Both the position numbers and the translations under genes were made by a program. Under the pieces are notes generated by a model. It did not search any database. It saw only the letters and a list, made by a program, of their open reading frames with translations, and was not told where the DNA came from. A stretch of DNA of 64,000 bases from Tetracentron sinense (taxonomy: Eukaryota > Streptophyta > Magnoliopsida > Trochodendrales > Trochodendraceae), in NCBI GenBank assembly GCA_015143295.1, contig CM026557.1, positions 26,631,760 to 26,695,759 on the forward strand, written 5' to 3'. Each line of letters begins with the position of its first letter. Positions within the stretch are counted from its first letter, which is position 1. Shown one piece after another: positions 1 to 11,501 of this stretch.

Positions 1-1742
1 TTGCCGATTCCAGTTCCTCATCTCTCATCATTGGCTCTTGATGACTTTGTTAGCTCTTGATGACTTTGTTACTACTGCTTAAGACGAGAATCTTAGAAAA
101 AATAACGATATTTAAGTCTACCAAAGAAGGGCCAAAGCGAACACGGACTCGAGCCAAATCATCTTATTAGATCCAGTTAAAACCCTCCCTGTAACTCTGT
201 AAGTACTCCACCTTCCTCTCCAGTGTCCATTGATGAATCTAATATTCCTATTGTTCGCTTGTGTCTTCGCTATCATCCATTGTCATTCCATCATTTTTCA
301 TTGAAGCTCTTAAACAACCAATGTGGAAAGAAGCAATGAGTGTTCACACTCAAGTGCAAGGCAAACGGATCAAATGAGAGGTATAAAGCAAGGTTGGTAG
401 CCAAGGGCAACACTCAGACATATGGAATCGACTACCAAGAGACGTTTGCTCCTATAGCAAAGATGAATTCAATCTGTGTAATCTTATCATTGACAACTAA
501 CCAGTTGTGGCCATTATACCAACTTGATGTAAAAAATGATTTCCTTCATGGTATTATGAAAGAAGAAGCTTATATGGTTCCTCCTTCAGGATTTCACCTT
601 GAAGTGGGTGAAAAGAAGGTTTGCAAATTGAAGAAGGCATTGTATGGCTTAAAGCACTCTCCCAGTGCTTCATGTTAAAGATTCAGTGCGACGGTAAAAA
701 AGAGGGGATACTCATAAAGTTAGGCTGATCATACCTGATTCATTAGGTGTACCAAGGATGATATTACAGTCCTTATTGTTTATGTAGATGATATAGTTGT
801 GACAGGGAGCAACAAGACAAATATTGAACAACTGAAGAAACATCTAGCAAGCGAGTGTGAGATTAAGGATTTGGATCTTTTTAAGTACTTTTTGGGAATA
901 GTAGTTTCTAGATCTCGTGACGGTATCTTTATATTTCAAAGAAAGTATATACTAGATCTCTTACATGAAACTGGAAAGCTTGAGGCTAAACTCGGCTGAC
1001 ACCCCAAATGAACAAAATCACAAAGTGGATGGGATGGATGGTATTCCTCTGCAAGATGTTGGTAGTTTTCATTGATTAGAGGAGCGGCTAATCCATCTCT
1101 CTCACAAGGCCACATATTGCTTATGTTGTGAGCATAGTGAGCAGGTTTATGCATGCTCCCAAATCCACACACTTGGAGGCAGCATACAGGATTTTGATGT
1201 ATCCCAATCATCCCCAGGTAGGGGAATCTTATTCAGAAAACATGGGCATATGCAGATTGAGGCCTATACAGATGCAGACTGGGCTGGTGCTAAAGATGAC
1301 TGAAAGTCTACATCAAGTTTTTATACATTCTTTTGAGGCAATTTGGTCACTTGGCAGAGTAAAAAACAAACGGTGGTTGCTCGCTCTAGTGCAAAGACAA
1401 AGTTTCGATCGATGGCATATGGTATATGTGAGTTGCTGTGGTTAAAGATCCTCATTCAAGAATTGGGATTTCCTGTTGAAGGACCTATGAGTTGGTACAG
1501 TGACAATAAGGCAACAATCAATATTGCTCATAATTCGGTTTTACACGATAGAACCAAACTCATTGAGATAGATTGTTATTTTATCAGGGAACGGATCATC
1601 AAAGGCGAAGTGTGCACTCCGTATATGAAGACTAATGATCAACTAGTTGTTGTTCTTACGAAAGCAGTTAGTAATGCTCAGTTACTTGAAATGTTAGGCA
1701 AGATGGGCATGATAGATATATATGCACCATCTTGAGGGGGAG
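1..1742 (+). pseudogene. Ty1/copia pol fragment (RT and RNase H), broken
   Basis: Decayed copia polyprotein entering from the left edge. The RT start is legible near 300-340 (EALKQPMWKEAMSV), followed by [22 protein letters not shown] and LDVKNDFLHG (340-660). The catalytic YVDD motif is at about 780-795, then FKYFLGI. RNase H follows after frameshifts (KQTVVARSSAKTKFRSMAYG, YSDNKATINIAHN, 1343-1735). At least three frame breaks and a stop at 676 rule out function. The reading ends in a polypurine tract (GAGGGGGAG, 1734-1742) directly before the 3' LTR. Gag, protease and integrase would lie left of the window. Confidence 0.9.
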
Positions 1743-1975
1743 TGTTGACAAGGGTATTTATGATATTTCATGTTAATTATACCATGTGTATTACGTATAA
1801 AGTCATGTCTATTATGTGTAATACACTTAAGGATAAATGTGTAATTTTCACTTTAGTAATAATATATAAAGGAGAGGAGAGATGTGAATCATAATAACAA
1901 TCTCTCTAATTCCTCTCTTTCTCTTTTCTCTTCTTCCTCTATTCTTTTTCTTCTTCTTCCTCTTTCTACTAGGTT
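1743..1975 (+). repeat. 3' LTR of the copia fragment
   Basis: Starts TGTTGACA immediately after the polypurine tract and carries a TATA-like ATATATAAAGG near 1861, followed by a long CT-rich leader. A related LTR begins at 33330. The shared part ends at TTTCTACT, so the right edge is approximate. Gypsy integrase sequence resumes just after it, so this copia element was inserted into the gypsy element. Confidence 0.7.
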
Positions 1976-2865
1976 GACGTGACTTGAATCTAAGACAATC
2001 TCGAATGGGCTTTTCCGGTTGTTCAATTCAGCGAACTGTTGTAGGTCAAGTCAGCAATCACCAAGATCTAATCCCAAGTAGTTTTATGTTCGTCAATGAG
2101 GCACCTAAGCAAGTGATCTAAGCTTCACTACTTCAGTTTGTCCATTAGTTTGAGGGTGATAAGCAGTAGAGAACTGAAGTTTAGTACTCAAAAGCTTCCA
2201 TAGGGTCTTCCAAAAGTAGCCCATTAACTTCACGCTCTATACGAAACAATCATCTTTAGAACTCCATGCTACCATACCACCTCCTTGAAGAACAATTTGT
2301 CAATCTTCAAAAGCATCAGATGCCTTGTTGCACAGAATGAAATGTGCCATTTTGGAATCATATCCCCTCATGATCTTTAGCTAATTCGCATATATGGCGT
2401 TGTTGTAATATCCAGGCAACATCACGCTTTAGACTTGGCCAATAGAACCATAATTGTAGTATTTTCCTTTCAAAAGTAATCTCCTAGAACTCCAGCATGC
2501 AGTTCCCATATCACATGCTCCCGAAGAGACGTACTGGGCATACATAAATGAGTCCCCCGAAATAAGTAGCCATCATGCACACAATACTTTGGATGGAAAT
2601 TTGCTGTTCCAACATTGATTTCGGCATAAAGCATTCCAAAATCCTTGTCCGCCCCCAAGTCTCGCTTCACCTTCTCAAATCCAACAACTTCCATAGTCAT
2701 CGAAAACCAACATTTGACTTTTTCTACTCAATGCATCAGCGGCCTTACTTTCTACACCCACTCAATGCTTAAGAACAAAATAGAATTCTTGCAAGTAAGC
2801 ACTCCACTTGGCATATCAAGCACTCAACTTCTTTTGGGGAATTTAAATACTTCAACTATTTGTGA
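1976..2865 (-). pseudogene. Ty3/gypsy integrase region, broken
   Basis: Minus-strand remnant of gypsy integrase. The H2C2 zinc-finger part is at 2470-2700 (PKYCVHDGYLFRGTHLCMPS, then REHVIWELHAGVLGD). The core end is legible at 2130-2230 ([16 protein letters not shown]), followed by TGKSPFEIV near 1990-2030. Stops and frameshifts occur throughout. The integrase is cut at about 1975 by the copia LTR. The rest of the gypsy 3' end would lie left of the copia insertion, outside the window. Confidence 0.85.
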
Positions 2866-3900
2866 TCTGACTAAAGTACAAACACATTGCTGAGTAGATA
2901 ATGGTGGTAGTGACGAAGAGCTTGTACCACAGCATAAAATTCCTCATCATAAGTAGAATACTTCTTCTTGGCCTCATTCAACTTCTCACTAAAATAATCC
3001 ACTGGGTGTCCTTGACTTCCAATGCTTACATGGGAAGCATCGCAAGCGACCTCATATACCTTGTTGAAGTCTAGAAGCTGTAAAACAGGTTTTTCAATCA
3101 TCTTCATCTTGATCTCCTTAAAAGCCTTCGTGGCTGCCTTGGTCCATACAAACTGTCCTTTCTTCAAACACTCTGTAATTGGAGCCATAATAACGCTGAA
3201 GTTGCGTATCAACGATTGATAGAAAGTGGCAAGTCCATGATAACTTGGGACTTCTTGCAAAGTAGAGGGTATTGCCCAATTGAGTACACCTTTTCCTAAT
3301 CAGCTTCTACACAACAAGAACCCACCACAAATCCAAGGAAGATAACACTATTGCTCATGATCCTTTCATAGTACTCTCATTACTTGTTCAAGGTAAAAGA
3401 TGTGTTTTCCTTTATTTTTTGTATACAAGTATATTATCGAAATAAAAAACAAGAAACTTACCAATAAATGGGTGTAATACTTGTGTTGTAACACACAAGG
3501 ATGTGCTTGGTGCATTGATAAGTCCAAACGGCATCACTAGCCACTCGATAGTCCATCTTTGGTCTTAAATGCTTTCTTCCACTCATCTCCAAGTCTGATT
3601 CTGGGTTGGTAGTCCTGAAATCAATCTTTTAGAAGAACCAGCCAACATGTCATCCAACCTTGAAATAGGGAAGCAGTACTTGATGGTGATCTTATTAATG
3701 GCGCAGTTATCTGCACACATCTGCCAACTTCCATCTTTCTTTGGCATCAACAATGCCAATACAATGCAAGGACTAAGACTCTCATGTATGAAGGCTTTGC
3801 GAGGTTGATCATCCCACTTGCTTCTTCAATTCATCATGTTTTCTGTTGGACTCATACGGTATGCTAGTAGATTAGGCAAAATGGAAGCCAGGACCAAATC
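2866..3900 (-). pseudogene. Ty3/gypsy reverse transcriptase and RNase H, broken
   Basis: The RNase H part is open at 2871-3260: LATFYQSLIRNFS, then FVWTKAATKAFKEIK, YEVACDASHVSIG and KKYSTYDEEFYAVVQALRHY. Reverse transcriptase lies at 3265-3850 in broken frames, with [32 protein letters not shown] and a degraded catalytic segment [11 protein letters not shown] where FVYFDDILIYS is usual. It reads continuously into the protease on the right and the integrase on the left. Confidence 0.88.
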
Positions 3901-5330
3901 GGTGGCAACTTGTCCGGACACCAGCCGTCAAGACTGAAAAATTAGACAGCAGCACTTGGACTTCTTGTGGGGGCTCCAGCATATCTTCCCTTGTGGTTCC
4001 TTTGCTTCACATGTCACCAATGTGAATTCCATACCTCATTCTTTGCTTTCAGCTTCAAATTGCCTCATAGTAAGCATTTTTGGAAGCTTCTTTTGTTGCT
4101 GCCTTCTCCTTTCCTTTCTCTTGGTGACCTCTTCCAAGTTCATTGGCATAAAAACCTTTTTTCTGTTGGACATGAAGGTTTTCATGTTTCACTACGGTCA
4201 TAAGAGTCAAGGCCGTCCAAGAAGAATCTGAGTAACTTTCATAGGGATCATGTCACACCATATAGAATCCTTGTACGGGCCGATTTAGAAGGTTACCAAG
4301 CACCTCGTAGTTACCGGGATCGTGGTGTCATTCACCCAAGCAACTTTATATGGTCAATGATGTTTTCAACGGGCAACTTAAGCCTTTCAACCATTTCTTG
4401 AGATGCCACATTCATATTGCTCCCACCATCAGGGGCGAAGCCAGGAATTTCCGAGAAATTTTTTTTTGGGGTAGTTTTTTTGGAGAATTTTTTTTTCCCA
4501 GTAATGCCTTTGAGGTCGCCACGTGTCCCTATTAATACCCCTTAATTGTGGTTAAGATTCACCCACCTATCCTTGGTTTAAAGAAAAAAAACACCAAATT
4601 TCTTTTCGAACCCTAGTTTAAAATTCACTAACTCGGTTAAAATTATTTAAATATTTTTTTCTAAAAACCGAGGATAAGTAGGTGAACCCTGAGATTGGGT
4701 GAATTTTAACCATAGTTAAGGGGTGTCAATAGGGACATGTGGCAACCTCAAGGGCATAAGGGGACTCCATTGGGGAGCCCACTATATATATGACAAAAAA
4801 AATTGGGGGAGGGGGGCAAGTATACTAAAAATTTAATTGAGGGGCCCACTACTTCATACTACAACAATAAGGATTTGAAAAAAATTTGGGGGTGCCATGG
4901 CCCCCCCGCCCCTTGGCTCCACACCTGCCCACCATCAATGATCAACTTGCACACCTCTCCCCCACACTTAACCTTAGCATGGAAAATATTAGTGCACACC
5001 AAATCCTCTTTTTCTTCCTCCTTTGGTGCTGTAAGAATTCGGTATTGTACATTTAAGACCGGTATCTCCTCTTCATTCTCATTTTCCTCACCATCTTCAA
5101 ACGAGTCTCCCTCTTCGAACCTAACTTGAATAGTTTCATCTTTGTCCTCTTCTTCACAATAGTGAAGACTTCATGTAGGACATTGAAGGGAATAATGTCC
5201 CTCGTCTCTAAACAACATTTCAAATGTTGATTCTCTCTCCGAGAAGGAACAACTAGTAGTCTTCCCTTTTGCATCACTTGCTTTCACAGGCCTAGCACCA
5301 CTTGACTTTTTAGTAGTAGCATTAGTAGAG
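3901..5330 (-). pseudogene. Ty3/gypsy gag end and protease, split by a MITE
   Basis: Read from the right: a gag tail with a weak zinc-knuckle-like segment (about 5170-5330), an acidic linker, then the retropepsin region IIDGGSNMNVASQEMVE (the usual motif is DGGS or DSGA). After it come segments resembling the gypsy protease C-terminus (ILLGRPWLYDRS in broken frames). The 4432-4928 MITE interrupts exactly between GGS and NMNVAS. Several stops are present. Confidence 0.75.
4432..4928. mobile_element. Mutator-like MITE with 9-bp target duplication
   Basis: A 497-bp insert in the gypsy protease. Direct repeats CCACCATCA flank it (4423-4431 and 4929-4937), and a 9-bp duplication is the Mutator hallmark. 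The ends are imperfectly inverted: GGGGCGAAGCCAGG at the left, and CTTGGCTCCACACCTG at the right, whose reverse complement contains GGAGCCAAGG. No coding capacity. T-, A-, G- and C-runs occur inside. Confidence 0.75.
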
Positions 5331-5842
5331 ATAGATTTCAGGCTACAGATGCTAGACTTGAGGACTTGACTGTAGAGATGGGGGTAGTGAAAGAGAGAGT
5401 GGATGCCACCACTTCAGTCATTTAGAGGAGAGCAGTGGACACTGCAGAGCAGCTGGTCAGGATAGATGATGTGATGGTTATCATCAAGAGGAGAGTCGAG
5501 TCAGCAGATCAACACATCAGGGCACAGGGCTCTCTTGTTCTTCAGATGGCCCAGCAAGTTTCTTCACAGGCACCTCTCATTCATCAGACTGCTTCAGGAG
5601 TTACCCAGTTGGGTATTGATATGTTGAGTCTGATAGCTAGCTCTATTAGAGCAGCCCAGCCTGCTGAAGAAGGAAAGGAACCCAAGGGAAAGGCAGAAGT
5701 AAAGGCACTAAAAGGGAAAGAAGAAGTTGCTTTTCCTGAAGGATCCATCATTATCTTCCTTACTTCTAGTGATGAAGAAGAAGCTGAAAAAGAAGACAGT
5801 AGTGATGATGACTCCCTATTTGTGAAGAAGAAGAAACATTAG
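5331..5842 (+). pseudogene. Accessory ORF of an inserted plus-strand LTR retroelement
   Basis: A coiled-coil-like reading (RFQATDARLEDLTVEMG, then a stop near 5423, then an open 135-residue frame from 5435) ending in an acidic, serine-rich tail (SSDEEEAEKEDSSDDDS) and a lysine-rich end. It does not match RT, integrase or RNase H. It resembles C-terminal tails of uncharacterised plant transposon-associated proteins, from memory only. It lies upstream of the LTR start at 6252, so it is probably an extra gag-like or accessory ORF of that element. Confidence 0.45.
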
Positions 5843-6251
5843 ATTTCTTTTATGTATTTTTTTATGATGCCAGGGGGAGTAGAGAAAATGGAGATAAAAT
5901 ATTTTTTATGACATGTTCTAGTTGAACATTTTTTTTTGCTTGATTATGCTTGATGTATTTATTTTTTTTGTCATGTAATGAACTCATGTATCTTTTTGGA
6001 CATATATATATGATATGATTGATCATACTTTAGATCTTGACTTCTTATGCTTAATTGTGTTACAACATACATGCTTGGTATCTCTTGAATGGTTTACTGA
6101 ACTATATACAAAAGAATGGTATAAATATCTTAGTTTTATAATGCATATGTTTAGGGGGAGCTTTACTCAAAATTTTAATGAATTTATATATTGAGGGGGA
6201 GATTATTCCTATTTTATTCCATTATTTTGTCATCATAAAAAAGAGAGAGAT
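5843..6251 (+). other. 3' untranslated part of the inserted LTR element
   Basis: T-rich, no ORF. It contains three GGGGGAG runs (5872, 6152, 6193), the last as TTGAGGGGGAG, and AAAAAAGAGAGAGA just before the TGTTAGCC LTR start. Any of these could be polypurine tracts. Confidence 0.5.
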
Positions 6252-7108
6252 TGTTAGCCTAAAGGTTACAACCTTAGGTACCCTTATTAATTTTGATGAT
6301 AACCTGAAAAATGAAATAACTTTTATGTTACTAATGTCTTCTTTAAAGTGTTTATGAAAAACAGTGTGCAAGAACATTAGCCAACCATTCAACTCATAAG
6401 ACATGTAATTATCATCCAAGTTGCTAAAATAAGCATTCAAGTCAAATTGTAGAAGCACAAAACAATCAAAGTCAAAAGAAGCTTCAATCATTCTAGAAGA
6501 CCAAATTGAAGTTCATGCCAAACTTCATAAAAAGATGAAGAAAAAGTCTTGGAAGATCTCAAAGTTGAAAATATTATTGTAGATCCAAGATCAAAGTTTT
6601 GAAGACTCTCAAGAAGGTTTAGAGTTAATTTTTATTCTTTGAGAGTGCTTAGGACTAATGTAAAAAGTCTTCAAAAGTTGGTGTTGAAAAGCTCACAAAC
6701 TTAGAATGACCATAGGTACCTTAAGACCTAATTTAAAATCTCTTTAAAGACCTAAAAATATGGTAATTATCTTGATAAAGATAAGGTAGAAGACTTTGGA
6801 ATCAAATCCCATCATTAAGGTCTTGGAATATGGATTTTGAGTAGAAAATGCACCATCTAGCCGACTAGATGGAGCCATCCAGTCGACTAGATGAAGGCCA
6901 GAATGTTAATTTGGCCACTGTGACCCATCCAGCCGACTAGATGACCCATCTAGTTGACTAGATGACTCGAGTGGCGCAATAAATGCTCTGTAACGACTAT
7001 TTTAAACACTTTAAAGAAGACCTTAGTAATATAAAAGTCATTTTATTTTTCAGGTTATCATCAAAATTAATAATGGTACCTAAGGTTGTAACCTTTAGGC
7101 TAACACCT
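6252..7108 (+). repeat. Truncated LTR ending in an inverted copy of its own 5' end
   Basis: 6252-7001 aligns by eye with the 5' half of the solo LTR at 27749-29292: the same TGTTAGCC start and GATGATAAC, the GATCCAAGATCAA segment, and clustered GACTAGATG motifs where the other copy has GTCGACGAA motifs. 7002-7108 is the inverted complement of 6252-6358 with few mismatches. The unit is therefore bounded by inverted repeats of about 107 bp although it is an LTR fragment. It abuts gypsy gag at 7109. Confidence 0.8.
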
Positions 7109-7282
7109 TCCCCCTCTATTGTAGTGGCTTGAGGAACCCGAAAAGCGGCTGTTTGAACACCTTACTGAAATTTGAATCTCCACATTAGCAAGTCGTTCAT
7201 TTAGATCATCAACTTGTTGTACAAGTTTCATAATCAAATAATCTCTCTTCCGATCAGTGAGTTTTCCCCGGTAGTAGTCCAC
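7109..7282 (-). pseudogene. Ty3/gypsy gag start, truncated
   Basis: Minus-strand reading from a start at 7282 (MDYYRGKLTDRKRDYLIMKL) with a heptad-like stretch and an Arg/Ser/Gly-rich segment, cut at 7109 by the inserted LTR element. A primer binding site lies 50 bp upstream, which fits the gag position in a gypsy element. Confidence 0.55.
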
Positions 7283-7330
7283 TCTTAGTCAACATAGTGC
7301 TAGAATTATGGTCCTACTACTGGTCTTGGG

Positions 7331-7341
7331 TTCTGATACCA
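7331..7341 (-). other. Primer binding site of the gypsy element (initiator tRNA-Met type)
   Basis: Minus strand TGGTATCAGAA matches the usual plant PBS TGGTATCAGAGC over ten bases. It lies a few bases inside the putative 5' LTR end at 7346. Confidence 0.7.
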
Positions 7342-7345
7342 AATC

Positions 7346-8000
7346 TGATGCGGACAGTCACCAAAGAACTAAGTTAAGGTTGGTGGACAAAAAACAAAAA
7401 AAAAAACAATGGGTTGAAGTCATGGTTTTAGGTATAGTTCATGGCTTCTATGAAGGCTGAAATAGGGTTTGTTATTAGGGTTAAGGATCTGTAGGTTTAG
7501 GTTATAAAAGCTGTATGAGGGTTTAAAAGGTAGGATTTAATAAGAGAAACTAGGGTTTGATATAATAAGTGACTATGAACAGTAACACATGAACAGTAAC
7601 CAAAAATGAAGAAAATAAAAAGAGAGAAAAAGATAATCTGTGGAGTGTCACCACTGTAGAGACTAGGAGTCGCACCTTCTAGGGTTTCCTTGGAGTCACA
7701 CCAAAGATGGAGAAAGAGCATATATATGTTTCAGCAAAAGTCTTCTATTCCTTACTATAAGAGATGATTTACATTGTATTTATAATCTTAATGTCCAACA
7801 ATTAGAGAACTTTTATTCGTACTAAAATACTTCGACTTTAACATAGACTAGGAAACTTACTAAATCTGAGAATGAGGAGCGGTCTTGGGGTTCATATAGA
7901 GTTTGAAGGCTTCATAATTGTGCACAAGACCCTAAACGATGTCATTAATGGATAGAATGGCTGTTTTTTTTTATATTTAAGCTGACAGTTTAGCTTTACG
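7346..8000 (-). repeat. Putative 5' LTR of the gypsy element (outer edge not resolved)
   Basis: Lies outside the primer binding site. On the minus strand it would end ...CCGCATCA at 7346. A TATA-like stretch (minus TATATATGCTC, about 7719-7730) precedes a CT-rich leader. The matching 3' LTR is not in the window, so the right limit is a guess. Confidence 0.35.
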
Positions 8001-11000
8001 GCGCAGATGCCACGTGGAGTGATCTTATTGTCTTCCACAACGGCAAACAGACGACGCAATATAGTGATTAAAGTTTCTAATTTTGATGAAATGGTGCCAT
8101 TATGAATAGTGATTATAGTTGTACCACCATTACAATAATAGTTGTCAATACGTCACTTTATAGCTGGCATTGTACTTCTTTCAGTTGCCTGCAAAGATGT
8201 CTTAATCCTCTATCGCCTTTGCAGTCTGGAGCTTTTGTTGATGGCATCATTTGAGAAGCCACCACTTGGGCTAGTGCAGCCAAGTCGAAAATGAGGTTCA
8301 GCCATTTGGTCTGGCCAAATGCCACATTGATCACATGCAGTTCATGTGCCGCCTACTAATTTGGATCCTAGTAGCATGACCTTGGACAGAGAGGAGCTCA
8401 TGTGTATTGCCGCCAAGCCCTCATTCAAGAATTCGACGAAACTAGATCAACACGCATCTTGAGTTTTCTTGCAAGTAGGTTAATGTGTGAGCTAACTACC
8501 ATTCTCCTAGTTGAAATGAGCATGTGTTCCCCCATCTATCTTGACAGCACTACTTACTGACTGGATATCAGTGAGGAGGTTCTTGGGTTGACAATTGCCC
8601 CATTTCCCTATGAGTTGTGGGCAGCAAGACCCCACTTCTCTATTCCCAGTAGCTTGGTGTTAGGGGCCTGGCGGTAGATATGGGTTGTGCCTTTGGGGGG
8701 GGGGGGGGGTTCAAAGATTCACAGCGTCTCGTGCCTTAAGAGCCTTAGTATCTTCTTTAACCTATGAAGTACCTTAATGACTAACTTGTATTGGACACAT
8801 TTTTTCATGGCCTCTTTAACATGTTAGTTATAATAGAAAATGCTGAGGTGGCAAGCAAACCAAATCTAAGAGATCCATTCAGGAAAATATATAACTAGGA
8901 GTGACCTCTTTCATTTCTAGACACTTTTAAAACTTGAGTGTAGATTCTCTGGACTTTCTCACTCTCCTTTATCGTTGAGAATTCTAAAACCACCTCTGTA
9001 GATTCAATTGTACTCCATAGCTTCTTCCCTCTCCTTTGACCATAGATGCATCATTTTCCTTTTATTTCGTGCTATTTACTCTTTGATTGTTTAGATAATC
9101 AAATTGGAACGGCTTGGATATCAAGTTTAGGCCGATCCTGAGTTGTTTAGAATCTCAATCTACATCAGCCCATTGAAAAAGTTCAAAAGCTCAATTTCTA
9201 GATCATATTGTTAGAACAATGATTCAACAAGAGGTTGACTCAATTCTTTAACCGCATGCTATGATGGATAGGTGGTTTCAACCATAGTTGCATGGAAGCT
9301 ATGTACAGGGTGGGAAGCTCATTTCTCAGACTTGCTTCCTTGGGCAAACTTGCTTCCATCACGTCTCATTTAGTAGTCAAAGAGAGCTGTATGTGTGAAG
9401 TGATGGGGGTAGACCAGAGTCTATAGCCTAGGGTGTAGATTCTAAGCAAGTATCATCGGTTTGGAACCTAAGGAACTTATATTTCTACAAAAATCTCATG
9501 TAAGATAAAATCAAAGGTGTACCCATAATCATATAATGGGAATGAGGAGCCTATATCTCATTTCTCGCTTCCCCTTTCCTAAGGTTTTTTGAGCCTCACT
9601 TCTTGGTTCTTGCTTTCGCTTTGCTTCTCGTTTTTGCTTCTTGCTCTGGTAACTATGGTTTCAACAATATAACAAACAATTATCTTAGTAAGATAAATAT
9701 CTTTATACTTTGGATCATTGAAGCAAAAGGACACATCATGTGTTAATTTGGTGCATGTCATCAGTGCTTGTTTAATTCCAAGACTCGTAAAGGAAGCACT
9801 TTTGGATGGATCATCACTCATACAAAAGCTCAATGTTGAGTTTTCTTTAACCAGGGGAGTCTGGTGTGGAGAGCTTTTGAGAATTGAGAGGCATAACATT
9901 TTGGCCATATGCCTATTGTTGTTGATCTTAAGCTTATTGAAAAGATCTCTTCGAGACAAATGACTGGCTATTTTTACAATTCCGTCAAAATTTTTTTTTG
10001 GGCCCCAAAAGTTGTTTAAAATCATAACAAAAATCACTGTATAGGTCATTATTCATTAATTAGGCTCAATTAGTTATTAGAAGGTCTTTTATTTGTTAGA
10101 CAAGAAAGCTACATCCTTCGTGGTTTTATTAATAGAGGATCTTTAGTTTGAGCTGTAGTATATAGTCACTATTCTAGATATAGGTTCCCTGTTACTATTT
10201 ATTTTTAACTGAAACTGTATAAAGGTGTGAGCTGTTGTCATCCAGATTGGTTCTAGTAGATCTCTCCGAAGGGGCCTATGGTTGGTTGGTTTGAATTGAT
10301 GAGAAAGTGCACCACCGGTATGGCTTTACAAGTAGGATGTTACACACGTGAAAACCAACTAGCAGTATCAAATCTCGTATTTATGTTGTGTATCCACACT
10401 GCTCTCTTTCAAAAATTGGATGGTCAGGAACGTGGGCTCACATGTTTGGACACATGCACCCTTCTTAGGACAGATCTCAGCAATTCTAATGTCTTGTTTG
10501 TAGCTTTTATGTATGCAATTGTTTATTCTGCATTTATGTTTTTGTTTCTTGCATTTACATTCAGTCAAAATGTCAAATTGTATAGTGCAAAACTAGAATT
10601 TTGTTTTCATAGGTATAGGTAATCGTCACATCATGTTGAAGCCTGTCTTTATAGATGAGTAGATTAGGAGGCCAAGATTTATTTTCAGTTGTCAGGGAGC
10701 TGATTTTGGTGCAAGTTACCTCCCATAGTAACAAATTTTGCCGAATATTTAAAAAATTCGCGAATTATTCACCAATTTTAGGTGTGCCAAATTATTTTTG
10801 AATTTTAGGTTCGTGAATTACTATGGTTTACCTCCCATATTAACTAATCAAATTGGTAGATATATGTTCATAATTATTGATTTATTTTTCCCTAGTTGTC
10901 AAAATTCCTAGATCTGATTGAGATCTGTTCTTAAATTTTCAGTCTCGAAATTCTTGCTTCTATATTCTACTGCTATAATAATTGTCAAATTTTGCATTAT

Positions 11001-11322
11001 ATCTTATTTCTATTCTGCACGACGTATCTAAGTTTACTCAGACTATCTCGACCTTTGTAATTGGCTTGTGGCTTAATTTCTTTTACTCTTGTGCATTTAT
11101 CACAAAATGGATGATTATTGTTATCCTGTGAACTAGAGCATCTGCAAATCAAAACGGTTTTATGGAAGTTGGTATCGGCTTTCTCAGAGACGACGGATTA
11201 AAGAATAACTAGAACAAACCTGGATACTGTCTTACCTCTCAACCATAAAGGACTGAGAGCTCTTCCTTCCTGATTGATAGCTTCCCAACTCATAAGTTAG
11301 CCTGTCTTTTGTGCATTTGCAG
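8001..11322. other. Unannotated sequence upstream of the visible KINbeta exons
   Basis: No protein similarity was recognised on either strand. Notable features are a run of 15 G at 8695-8709 and a 156-codon minus-strand open frame (9579-10049) without a recognisable domain. This stretch should hold intron 1, and perhaps exon 1, of the KINbeta gene, but I found no MGN-type myristoylated N-terminus. Confidence 0.4.
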
Positions 11323-11501
11323 GTTCCTGTAGCTCCCTTGCAAAGGGGTGATGTCACTCCTATTTTCAGTCAAATGTGGCAGAATGGATCTGAAGGAGCT
11401 CTAGATCTTCCTCCTGAGCAAGGAATCCCTACCCTGATCACGTGGAACTATGGTGGTAATAATGTTGCCTTGGAAGGATCTTGGGACAACTGGATGTCAA
11501 G
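11323..11501 (+). CDS. KINB: KINbeta exon 2 (first visible exon)
   Basis: Acceptor TTTGCAG at 11316-11322 and donor GTAAGT at 11502. Encodes [10 protein letters not shown] and the first half of the CBM48 domain, including the carbohydrate-contacting tryptophans of GSWDNW. The family has an intron just before the VPV segment, so the start is a splice acceptor, not a translation start. Confidence 0.9.

Noticed and set aside
6855..6960. Repeated GACTAGATG motifs that look like a short CRISPR-like array
   Set aside because: Irregular spacing, within an LTR in eukaryotic DNA; equivalent GTCGACGAA clusters occur in the other LTR copies.
7497..7721. Minus-strand open frame within the putative gypsy LTR
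   Set aside because: Lies in CT-rich LTR leader sequence; shadow translation.
8695..8709. Run of 15 G, possible G-quadruplex or regulatory site
   Set aside because: A single homopolymer run, possibly a sequencing artefact; no evidence of function.
9579..10049. 156-codon minus-strand open frame
   Set aside because: No recognisable domain, AT-rich biased composition and no supporting splice or promoter signals; probably chance.
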